DNA from: Gemmatimonadota bacterium
GTDB taxonomy: Bacteria > Gemmatimonadota > Gemmatimonadetes > Longimicrobiales > Gaopeijiaceae
Length of the DNA: 33,324 bases
Direction of reading: 5' to 3'
Assembly: GCA_022826025.1 (NCBI GenBank)
Contig: JAJDVR010000115.1
Span: 1-33,324, forward strand
In this document: positions 15,041 to 22,849 of the stretch, piece after piece
How positions within the stretch are numbered: the stretch's first letter is position 1
Layout of the letters: every line of letters starts with the position of its first letter
Notes under the pieces: model-generated
Databases searched by the model: none
What the model was told of the DNA's origin: nothing
The model's input: only the letters and a program-made list of their open reading frames with translations
Made by a program: the position numbers and the translations under genes

Positions 15041-17092
15041 ATGTCCGAGAAACGTCTTGCCATCGACATCGGTGGCACCTTCGCCGATTTCGTTCTTCTG
15101 GACGAGGACAGCGGAAGTGTGACGCTGGAAAAGGAGCCGTCACCCAAGGAGAGGCTGACAGACCACATCTTCAGGGGAATGGGGCGTCTCGATGTGGATC
15201 TGACCGACCTCGACATGGTCATCCACGGCTCCACGGTGGTCATCAACACCATCCTCCAGGAGGTCGGCAGCAGGATCGGTCTCATCACTACGCAGGGGTT
15301 CCGTGATGTCCTCGGCCTGGGGCGCGGGAACAGGCCGGAGGTCTACAACCTGCTCTACAAGCCACCGACTCCGTTGATTCCCCGGTACCTCCGCCTCGAA
15401 GTTCCGGAGCGGCTCGACCACAAGGGAAACGTCATCACGCCCCTCGACGAGGAGGCCACCCGGAGGGCGATAGAGCGCCTCAGGGCTCGGGAAGTCGAGG
15501 GCATCGCCGTCTGCTTCCTCCACGCCTACGCGAATCCGGAACACGAGCGTGACGTTCGCAGGATCGCGGGCGAGGTCTATCCCGAGGCGCATGTTTCCAT
15601 CTCATCGGATATCACCGGGGAGTTCAGGGAATTCGAGAGAACTTCGACGGTTGCGCTCAACACCTACGTCATGCCCTCCGTCGCGGCCTATCTGGCGGGC
15701 CTCGAGGAGAGACTGAGTCTGGGGGGGTTCCAGGGCGGGCTGAACATCATCCAGTCGACCGGCGGCCTGACTACGTCGGAGGAAGCCCGCCGGATGCCCA
15801 TACGCACGCTGGAGTCCGGGCCCGCGGGCGGTGTTATCGGCGCAGTGGCGCTGGGCAAGCAGCTGGATGAGCCGAACCTGATCGCTACCGACGTCGGCGG
15901 AACCAGCTTCGACGTGGCGCTGATCCTGGACGGTCGGCCCTTCGAGAAGTCGGAGACCTACGTCAACAAGCGTCCCGTGCTGCAACCCACCATAGACATT
16001 ACCTCGGTGGGAGCCGGTGGAGGCAGCATCGCCTGGCTCGACGACTCCGGGGGCTTTCGGGTCGGGCCTCTCAGCGCGGAGGCGGATCCCGGCCCGGTCT
16101 GCTTCGGCAAGGGCGGAACCGAGCCCACCGTCACCGACGCCCACCTCGTCCTGGGTCGCATCAACCCCCGGAATTTCCTGGGCCGGCGCATGGAGTTGGA
16201 TGTGGCCGGGGCGAAGGCGGCGATCCAGGGCAGGATCGCCGATCCCCTGGGGTTGTCGCTGGAGGAGGCCGCCCACGGAATCACGCATCTGGCCGACACG
16301 AACATGATTCACGCGATCCGGCGGGTGACCATCGAGCGTGGCCACGACCCCCGTGATTTCACGCTTCTGGGGTACGGCGGCGGCGGCGGCCTGTTCGCCG
16401 CATCGCTCGCCCGGGAAATGGAAATCGGCAAGACCATCATTCCGGTTAATCCCGCAGTCTTCTCCGCGTGGGGCATCCTGAATTCCGACTTCCGCGAGGA
16501 CGTGGTACGCACCACCGTGATGCCCACGGCTGCGCTCTCCGTCGAGGAGCTGCTCGAAATGTTCGCGGATCTCGCCGACGTTGCCGCCGACAAACTTGCT
16601 GCAAGCGGGCTTGCAGCGGAGAGAGCGCGCTTCGTTCGTGCCCTCGACATGCGATACGAAGGGCAGGAGCACACCGTCAAGGTGCCGCTCCCCTCGGCAG
16701 ACGATTTCCAGGCCGGAGGAATGCCGCTCCTCCAGAGTCTGTTCGATCAGCTTCACGAACGGATGTACGCCCACGCCTCGCCCGGTACCCCGACTGAACT
16801 GGTCAACCTTCGTCTATCTGCGATCGTGGAATCGGGCAAGCCTTCGATTCTGGAGATCCCGAGGGGCACGGGGGACGGCGGCGAAGCCTTGAAGAGCGAC
16901 CGTCGGGTCTACTTCAGGGACGAGCGCGATGCCGTGACCTGCCCCGTCTACGACCGCGAGAGACTCGGCGCCGGCGACGCGTTTCGCGGGCCGGCCATCG
17001 TGGAGGAGTGGAACGCCACGACAATCGTGCACCCGGGCCAGCGTCTCGGCGTGGATGATTACGGAAACCTGATCATTACCGAGGAGGAATGA
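15041..17092 (+). CDS. hyuA: Hydantoinase/oxoprolinase family protein, A subunit
   Basis: This is a 683-residue protein of the HyuA family, the ATP-binding subunit of ATP-dependent 5-oxoprolinase, N-methylhydantoinase and acetone carboxylase-type enzymes. The N-terminal nucleotide-binding motif is D-I-G-G-T-F-A-D-F (9-17); the usual Thr after Phe is Ala here. A hallmark H-G-S-T-V-V-I-N-T lies at about 62-70, and the central region has R-T-L-E-S-G-P-A-G-G-V and T-D-V-G-G-T-S-F-D-V (second phosphate-binding loop). Then come G-A-G-G-G-S-I-A-W and G-Y-G-G-G-G-G-L-F-A. It is cytoplasmic with no signal peptide. ATG 15041 is preceded by GGAGGA at slightly long spacing. Its stop overlaps the HyuB start (ATGA), which fits an obligate two-subunit enzyme. 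The substrate is probably a cyclic amide such as 5-oxoproline or a hydantoin. Confidence 0.9.
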   Translation: MSEKRLAIDIGGTFADFVLLDEDSGSVTLEKEPSPKERLTDHIFRGMGRLDVDLTDLDMVIHGSTVVINTILQEVGSRIGLITTQGFRDVLGLGRGNRPEVYNLLYKPPTPLIPRYLRLEVPERLDHKGNVITPLDEEATRRAIERLRAREVEGIAVCFLHAYANPEHERDVRRIAGEVYPEAHVSISSDITGEFREFERTSTVALNTYVMPSVAAYLAGLEERLSLGGFQGGLNIIQSTGGLTTSEEARRMPIRTLESGPAGGVIGAVALGKQLDEPNLIATDVGGTSFDVALILDGRPFEKSETYVNKRPVLQPTIDITSVGAGGGSIAWLDDSGGFRVGPLSAEADPGPVCFGKGGTEPTVTDAHLVLGRINPRNFLGRRMELDVAGAKAAIQGRIADPLGLSLEEAAHGITHLADTNMIHAIRRVTIERGHDPRDFTLLGYGGGGGLFAASLAREMEIGKTIIPVNPAVFSAWGILNSDFREDVVRTTVMPTAALSVEELLEMFADLADVAADKLAASGLAAERARFVRALDMRYEGQEHTVKVPLPSADDFQAGGMPLLQSLFDQLHERMYAHASPGTPTELVNLRLSAIVESGKPSILEIPRGTGDGGEALKSDRRVYFRDERDAVTCPVYDRERLGAGDAFRGPAIVEEWNATTIVHPGQRLGVDDYGNLIITEEE

Positions 17093-18876
17093 TGACGACT
17101 ACCAACGGAACCCGGGTCGACCCGATTACCTCCCAGGTCATCCGCAGCGGTCTCGTCGCCGCCGCCGAGGAGATGCGCATTGCGCTGGTGAAGACGGCCT
17201 ACAATCCCCTGATCTACGAGGTTCAGGACTTCGCCGTGGCCCTCCTGACCGACAAGGGCGAGATGCTGGCCCAGGGGTCGTCGTTGCCGCTCTTCCTTCC
17301 GTGCCTCTCCCTCACGGTTCAGAACGGGGTGAAGAAATTCGGCGCCGACGGCTTCGCGCCGGGTGACGTGGTCATCGCCAACGATCCCTACAGCACAGGG
17401 ACCCACATATCCGACACCTCCATCTACACGCCCATCTTCTTCGACGGCGAACTCCAGGCGTTTTCCGCGAACACGGCCCACTGGGCCGACGTCGGTGGAA
17501 AGACGCCCGGCGGCTGGTGCCCGGATTCCAACGACGTCTTCCAGGAGGGGATGATCTTCCCCCATCTGAAGCTGTACGACGCGGGCGAGCTGAACCGGAC
17601 GATGATGGACTACATCATGGCCAACACCCGTTTCCCCGATCTGGTGAAGGGCGATCTGGGGGCCCAGATCGCCGCGTGCAGGACCGGCGTGAACCGATAT
17701 GTGGCGCTGTGCGAGAAATACGGAGCGGGGGTGGTGAGGGAATCCATGGAGCACGTCTTCGATCAGTCCGAAGCACTCATGCGCAGGCTCATCGGGGAAA
17801 TGCCCGACGGCGAATGGAGTGCCGAGACCTGCATGGATCACGACGGGATTGAGACCACCAGGCGGCGCAGGCTCAAGGTCACCGTCCGCATCGACGGAGA
17901 CGAAGCCACAGTCGACTTCACCGGTACCGGCGAGACCGCCGCCGGCCCGGTCAACATTCCGCTCACGGGGGCGCGCGCCGCGGTCGAGATCGCATTCAAG
18001 TCGGCGACGCTTCCCCACGAGCCGGCGAACGAAGGACACAGCCGTCCATTGAAGGTGGTGTCCCCCGAGCACACCATCACCAATCCATCATGGCCGGCTC
18101 CCTGCGACTCATATGGCTACGCCGCCCTGATGATCATCGACCTCGTCAGCGAGGCACTCTCGAACGCCGTGCCCGACCGGACCCTTGCGGGAGAATACAT
18201 GCTCTTCGGCGCATGGTTCTTCCGCATCGATCCCCGCTACGGCAAGCCGTTCATCTACATTGATCCGGTGGACGGCGGTGGCGGTGCGTTCTCCTTCGAC
18301 GACGGGGCGGACGCGCTGATCTTCCACGGCGACGGCGACGCTCCCAACACTCCCATTGAAGTCGCGGAGTCCCGTTATCCCATCCGGCTGGTGCAATACT
18401 CCCTGCACACGGAGGAATACGGGATCGGAAAGTACCGGGGCGGCCTCGGGACGGTGCGCGACTATCAGTTCCTGACCGACAACGTCTCCGTCCAGGTCGC
18501 GAACGAACAGACCGTATGCCGGTCGCATGGGCTGCAGGGCGGGCACGAGGGCGGTATCAACCGCCTGTGGGTCCGACCCGGAACGGACCGGGAAACCGTG
18601 CTGACCGAACGCGTCTCCTTCTATGGACCCTTCGAAGACGGAGACATACTGAGTTGCCGGACTGCCGGAGGAGGCGGCTTCGGCGATCCTTTCGAGCGTG
18701 ATCCCGAGCGAGTGCGGTGGGAGGTTCTGAACGAGATTCTCACTCCGGAACAGGCTCGCGACTACTACGGGGTGATCGTCGTTTCCGACGACAAGGGAGA
18801 TCCGGTGGTGGACGAGGCCGGAACGGTGGCCTGCCGGCGCGCAGGACGTGCTCCGTCATCTAACGGGGAAGGGTGA
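17089..18876 (+). CDS. hyuB: Hydantoinase/oxoprolinase family protein, B subunit
   Basis: This is a 595-residue protein, typical for HyuB. It begins with D-P-I-T-x-Q-V-I-R-S-G-L-x-A-A-A-E-E-M (about 11-29), the family signature. Then come Y-N-P-L-I-Y-E-V-Q-D-F-A, P-G-D-V-V-I-A-N-D-P-Y-x-x-G-T-H-I-S-D (about 91-110) and H-W-A-D-V-G-G (metal- and substrate-site His/Asp region). Later are G-T-G-E-T-A-x-G-P-V-N-I-P and the G-L-G-T-V-R-D-Y region. The C-terminus carries T-A-G-G-G-G-F-G-D-P-F-E-R-D-P. It catalyses the amidohydrolase half of the ATP-driven ring opening together with the A subunit. Start ATG 17089 overlaps the hyuA stop by 4 bases; ATG 17092 is also possible. The exact cyclic substrate is not determined by sequence. 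Confidence 0.9.
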   Translation: MMTTTNGTRVDPITSQVIRSGLVAAAEEMRIALVKTAYNPLIYEVQDFAVALLTDKGEMLAQGSSLPLFLPCLSLTVQNGVKKFGADGFAPGDVVIANDPYSTGTHISDTSIYTPIFFDGELQAFSANTAHWADVGGKTPGGWCPDSNDVFQEGMIFPHLKLYDAGELNRTMMDYIMANTRFPDLVKGDLGAQIAACRTGVNRYVALCEKYGAGVVRESMEHVFDQSEALMRRLIGEMPDGEWSAETCMDHDGIETTRRRRLKVTVRIDGDEATVDFTGTGETAAGPVNIPLTGARAAVEIAFKSATLPHEPANEGHSRPLKVVSPEHTITNPSWPAPCDSYGYAALMIIDLVSEALSNAVPDRTLAGEYMLFGAWFFRIDPRYGKPFIYIDPVDGGGGAFSFDDGADALIFHGDGDAPNTPIEVAESRYPIRLVQYSLHTEEYGIGKYRGGLGTVRDYQFLTDNVSVQVANEQTVCRSHGLQGGHEGGINRLWVRPGTDRETVLTERVSFYGPFEDGDILSCRTAGGGGFGDPFERDPERVRWEVLNEILTPEQARDYYGVIVVSDDKGDPVVDEAGTVACRRAGRAPSSNGEG

Positions 18877-18881
18877 GCCCT

Positions 18882-18897
18882 CCCGCGTAGGCGCGGG
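18882..18897. terminator. Possible terminator hairpin between convergent operons
   Basis: A perfect 6-base inverted repeat, CCCGCG (18882-18887) and CGCGGG (18892-18897), with loop TAGG lies 5 bases after the HyuB stop and before the S9 peptidase stop at 18929. There is no T-run, so function is uncertain. Confidence 0.3.
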
Positions 18898-18928
18898 CGC
18901 GGGCGGGGATACCGGTCGCGCGCATCGC

Positions 18929-20833
18929 CTAGAGCGGTTCACATGCGCCCAGGTGGCGTTCGAAGAACCCTTCGAGCCGGGCGTACATGTCGATCCGGTT
19001 GTCGGGATTGCGGAAGCCGTGGCCTTCCTCGGGATAGCTCCTGGTCTCGAACTCCTTGCCGTGCCGTTCGAGCTCCTCGACTGCCAGTTCGAAGTGCCGG
19101 AACGGGACGCGGCGGTCGAGTTCGCCGTGCATGAGCAGCACCGGCGCCGTGATGTTGCCGATGCGCGTGATCGTGTTGCTCTTTGCGTAGGTTTCCGGTC
19201 GCTCATCCGGGAATCCCCCGTGTCCGGTCACGGAGAAGATCTTCCCGAGGCGGTCGGTCTCGTCGAGCGTCTCGGTCTTCGAGTAGGCGCCCCGCATCGG
19301 CACCGCCGCGTCGAACCTGTCGGGCATGAGCGTGATGGCGGCCATGGACATGCTTCCTCCGTAGCTTCCCCCATAGATCCCTACCTTGTCGGTGGTGTAC
19401 GGCAGCTGGCGCAGGAAGTCCGCCGCTGCTCCCGCGTCCAGAGCCTGTCCGTTCAGCCAGTCCTCCACCGCGAGGTCCTGGAAGGAGCGCCCGAATCCCG
19501 ATCCTCCCCGATAGTTGATGGCCATCACCACAAAGCCCCTGGATGCCAGGTACTGTTCGACCAGATTCGGTCCCTGCAGGTAGGAGTTGGTACCACCGCC
19601 GTGGACCTGCACGAGTGCCGGACAGACCCGTTGGCCGGGAACGCCGGGGGGAAGGTAGAGGAATCCCTGGACGTACAGGCCGTCGAAGCTCCGGAAGGAG
19701 ACCTCGACGGGCGCCCTCACCCCCTCCCACAGGGTCGCGAAGTCGCTCACGCGCTCGGCAGTTCCCCCGGAGGCCGGCAGGTAGTAGGCGTCGGAGCCGA
19801 GAGTGGGCGTGGACCGCACGAAAACGAAAGCGTGGCCGCCTCGCGTGGCGTCGATCGAGCGCATCACGCCTCCGACATTGCTCATTCGAGTAGCGACACC
19901 GCCGTGCGCGGGTACCGACCAGAGATCGTAGCTGCCCCGTTCCTGGTACGGGAAGTAGATGGTCTGGCCATCATCGGACCAGATGGGACGGTTGCGCATC
20001 GTGGCGTCGGTGGCGTAGACCTGCATGTCCACGATCTGCTCGCTCCCGGTCACCGGGTCCACGAGATAAATGTAGGCGAGGTCCTGGTACCAGTACTCGT
20101 CCTTGGCCGTGCCGAAGATGGCGATGCGCTCGCCGTCCGGGGACCAGACGGGAGAGGATGCCGCCATCAGCGACTGTGAAAGCTGCCTGGTTTCAGTGGT
20201 CGCCACGTCGACCAGCCACAGGTCATCGGCCCAATAGTCCGAGCGATTCGACACATATGCGATCGAGGCACCGTCCGGTGACCACGCCGGCGTAAAGCGG
20301 GGGTCGTCGGGCGCGGCGGCCTCTCGAGTGAGTTGCCGGGCAGCGCGGCTTCCGTCGGCGGGAACGAGCCAGATGTCCTGCGCGCCCTCCTTGCCGGAAT
20401 AGAACGCCACGGTCCCTCCGTCCGGCGAGAAGGCCGGCTCTCTGGCGTCTCCCATTCCGGAAGTGAGGCGTTGAGGTTCACCCGAGGGCGCCGGGGCGAG
20501 CCAGACCTCACCGTCGCGCACGAAGGTGACGAAGCGCGAGTCCGGTGACCAGCTCAGCGGCCCCGATGGCATCCAGAAGGTCGGTTGCGAACCCCGGTCT
20601 TCGGCCTCCAGCAGGTAGGCGCCGCTTCCCGAGGGCCCCGTTCCGACTATGGCGATTCGACTCCCGTCCGGGGAAATGCTGACCGAAGCCGCTCCCCTGT
20701 CCCGGCGATTGATGTTCTCCAGGGTCAGAGGAAGTGCACTCTGCCGGTCCGGAGCACACGCGGCCAGAGCGGTGCACACGAGGCAAATCCCCTGAAGCCT
20801 CCTGGCGGGATATCCTGTTGCAGGCGCCGGCAT
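18929..20833 (-). CDS. S9 family serine peptidase, lipoprotein (second of tandem pair)
   Basis: This is a 634-residue protein. The N-terminus has a short hydrophobic stretch and a lipobox-like A-L-A-A-C (22-26), so it is probably a lipoprotein. Residues about 45-360 form a beta-propeller of PD40/WD40-like blades with repeated W/F-S-P-D-G-x-x-I-A. Residues about 375-630 form the alpha/beta-hydrolase domain: Q-V-H-G-G-G (409-413 region), N-Y-R-G-G-S-G-F-G (440-448), nucleophile G-G-S-Y-G-G (Ser490), acid G-E-L-D-R-R-V-P (Asp573) and E-E-G-H-G-F (His605). This is the classic dipeptidyl/acylaminoacyl-peptidase S9 triad, cutting short peptides in the periplasm. The start overlaps the stop of the upstream S9 gene by one base (TGATG). 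The two paralogs are clearly related throughout, so they arose by duplication. Confidence 0.9.
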   Translation of the reverse strand: MPAPATGYPARRLQGICLVCTALAACAPDRQSALPLTLENINRRDRGAASVSISPDGSRIAIVGTGPSGSGAYLLEAEDRGSQPTFWMPSGPLSWSPDSRFVTFVRDGEVWLAPAPSGEPQRLTSGMGDAREPAFSPDGGTVAFYSGKEGAQDIWLVPADGSRAARQLTREAAAPDDPRFTPAWSPDGASIAYVSNRSDYWADDLWLVDVATTETRQLSQSLMAASSPVWSPDGERIAIFGTAKDEYWYQDLAYIYLVDPVTGSEQIVDMQVYATDATMRNRPIWSDDGQTIYFPYQERGSYDLWSVPAHGGVATRMSNVGGVMRSIDATRGGHAFVFVRSTPTLGSDAYYLPASGGTAERVSDFATLWEGVRAPVEVSFRSFDGLYVQGFLYLPPGVPGQRVCPALVQVHGGGTNSYLQGPNLVEQYLASRGFVVMAINYRGGSGFGRSFQDLAVEDWLNGQALDAGAAADFLRQLPYTTDKVGIYGGSYGGSMSMAAITLMPDRFDAAVPMRGAYSKTETLDETDRLGKIFSVTGHGGFPDERPETYAKSNTITRIGNITAPVLLMHGELDRRVPFRHFELAVEELERHGKEFETRSYPEEGHGFRNPDNRIDMYARLEGFFERHLGACEPL

Positions 20834-22839
20834 CAGTCTTCCTCCGAAGCGGGCCGTGAGACGAGATGCTGCTGGAAAAACGCCAGCAGCCGCCCATGGG
20901 CGTGCACCCGGTTCTCCGGCCGGCGAAAGCCGTGACCCTCATCCGGATAGGAGTGGAACTCCACCGGATTACCTCGAGCTCGCAGAGCCGCCGCGAGCTC
21001 TTCCGACTGTTGGTAGGGAGCTCTTCGATCCAGTTCTCCGTGCATGATCAGGAACGGAATGCCGCTGCGTACGCGATCCAGGTGTCGGATCGAGGCGGTG
21101 TGTTCAAAGAAGTCCGGATTCTCATCCGGCTTGAACCCGAAGTGGCCCTCGACCACCCAGAACTGCATCAGCCGGTCCCCGTGTTCGTAGGCTCCCGCCC
21201 AGTCGTAGATTCCGTACAGAGGCGCGGCGGCGTGAAAGGGCGCCGAGTCCCGGGTAAGCGCGGCCAGGGTCATGATCCCGCCGTAGCTTCCGCCGTATAT
21301 CCCGATTCTTCCATTTGTGTAGGGGAGACTCTGCAGGTACTCGGCTGCGGCTACCGCGTCCCAACCCTGGCCGGCGGCCCACTCGCCCGCGGCCAGGTCC
21401 TGAAACTCCCGTCCGTGGCCGGCGCTCCCGCGGTACTCGATGGCGAGGACGACGAAGCCCTGTTGCGCCAGAAACTGCTCGAGCGGGTTGAATCCGTTGC
21501 CGTAGGCGTTGTTTCCGCCTCCGTGGACCTGAACGAGGGCCGGGTATTCGGCCTCCCGATCAAAGTCGGCGGGGAGATACAGGTAGCCGAGAATGTACTT
21601 TCCATCCTTGGCCCTGAAAGAGATTTTCCGGGGTGCCCTTACCGCCGAATAGGGACGGAACCAGTCCGTCAGGCGCACCGGGGCGCCTCCGTCCAGGCGG
21701 AAGACGTGGACTTCGCCTCCCCGGATGGGAGTGGAGCGCACATAGGCGATGGCGGAGCCGTCCCCGCTGATCGAGAAGTTTCGAAAGGACCCTTCTTCGT
21801 AAGTCAGCTTGGTGGCGACCCCGCCCTCGACTCCGACGCGCCAGAGATTGGAATCTCCCTCCCACTGATAGCGAAAGAAGATCGATTGGCTGTCAGGCGC
21901 CCATCCCATGCGTACTCCCCCGTTGCCATCGCTGACATGGGTGTTCATGTCCAGGCGCTCCACATCTCCCGTGGCTACCGTCACCAGGTAGATGTCGCTC
22001 TGGTCGCCGTACCAGAACTCGGATTCCCGGACGGCGTTGAAGGCGATCAGGCGTCCATCGGGAGACCAGATGGGCGTGCTCATTACATGAAGATCCGCGG
22101 TGAGCTTGCGATTGACTCCGGTCTCCAGTTCCGCCAGCCATACGTCGTCGGCCCAGGGCTCGCTGCGATTGCTTACGTACGCAATGGCGCCTCCGTCGGG
22201 GGACCACACCGGGGCCCAGCGGAACTCGTCCCAGGGGTTGGTCTCGCTTGTGATCTGCTCGACCGTTCCCGATTCCACATCCACAACGAACACGTCCTGG
22301 TGTCCCGACCGATCGGAAAGGAACGCGATTCGGCGTCCGAACGGACCCCAGGCAAGGGCCCGCTCGCCTTCCGGGTCATGGGTGATCCGGCGCAGATCGT
22401 CTCCATCCCTGTTCACGGTCCAGATGTCCTGCGCGCCCTCCGTGGCCCGGAGGAAGGCGATTCTTCGTCCGTCGGGCGACCACACGGGTGACGCCTCGGC
22501 CTGGTCGTCCTCGATAAGCATGCGGGCATTGGAACCATCCGCCGCCATGAGCCAGATCTTCAGGCTGCCCGAACGATTGGTGAGCACCGCCATCTCGGGC
22601 GCCGTCGGTGAGAACTCCGCCGATGCGATGTTCACGTTGTGATTCATGCTCTCCGGAGTGAGCGGCTCCTGGGCATCCAGGAGTCCCGGGACCACGCCCG
22701 CCAGGATGGACAGGAGGACCGCCCGCCAGCTGTTCATTCGACCGCCCGCATCGACTGCAAACACCATATTCTCCCCTCGAATCGGCCGTTGTACCCGGTT
22801 ATCCGACGGATCGCGCGTTGTCCCAACAAAGGCACGCAT
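20833..22839 (-). CDS. S9 family serine peptidase, exported (first of tandem pair)
   Basis: From ATG 22839 this is a 668-residue protein. This start has an AGGAGGT six bases upstream that overlaps the halogenase stop codon. It leaves a 34-residue extension before a normal signal peptide (M35-N-S-W-R, hydrophobic core, cleavage D-A|Q at 56/57). ATG 22767 (GGGGAG upstream) and ATG 22737 (best signal peptide) are real alternatives. After the signal comes a PD40-type propeller (about 70-390, repeated W-S-P-D-G-R-x-I-A-F). The alpha/beta-hydrolase domain has Q-V-H-G-G-G, E-Y-R-G-S-A-G-H-G, nucleophile G-G-S-Y-G-G (Ser518), acid G-E-L-D-R-R-A-P (Asp604) and D-E-G-H-G-F (His636). It is a periplasmic dipeptidyl or oligopeptide hydrolase. 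Unlike its neighbour it lacks a lipobox, so the pair may act as soluble and membrane-bound forms. Confidence 0.9.
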   Translation of the reverse strand: MRAFVGTTRDPSDNRVQRPIRGENMVFAVDAGGRMNSWRAVLLSILAGVVPGLLDAQEPLTPESMNHNVNIASAEFSPTAPEMAVLTNRSGSLKIWLMAADGSNARMLIEDDQAEASPVWSPDGRRIAFLRATEGAQDIWTVNRDGDDLRRITHDPEGERALAWGPFGRRIAFLSDRSGHQDVFVVDVESGTVEQITSETNPWDEFRWAPVWSPDGGAIAYVSNRSEPWADDVWLAELETGVNRKLTADLHVMSTPIWSPDGRLIAFNAVRESEFWYGDQSDIYLVTVATGDVERLDMNTHVSDGNGGVRMGWAPDSQSIFFRYQWEGDSNLWRVGVEGGVATKLTYEEGSFRNFSISGDGSAIAYVRSTPIRGGEVHVFRLDGGAPVRLTDWFRPYSAVRAPRKISFRAKDGKYILGYLYLPADFDREAEYPALVQVHGGGNNAYGNGFNPLEQFLAQQGFVVLAIEYRGSAGHGREFQDLAAGEWAAGQGWDAVAAAEYLQSLPYTNGRIGIYGGSYGGIMTLAALTRDSAPFHAAAPLYGIYDWAGAYEHGDRLMQFWVVEGHFGFKPDENPDFFEHTASIRHLDRVRSGIPFLIMHGELDRRAPYQQSEELAAALRARGNPVEFHSYPDEGHGFRRPENRVHAHGRLLAFFQQHLVSRPASEED

Positions 22840-22849
22840 CCGCCACCTC

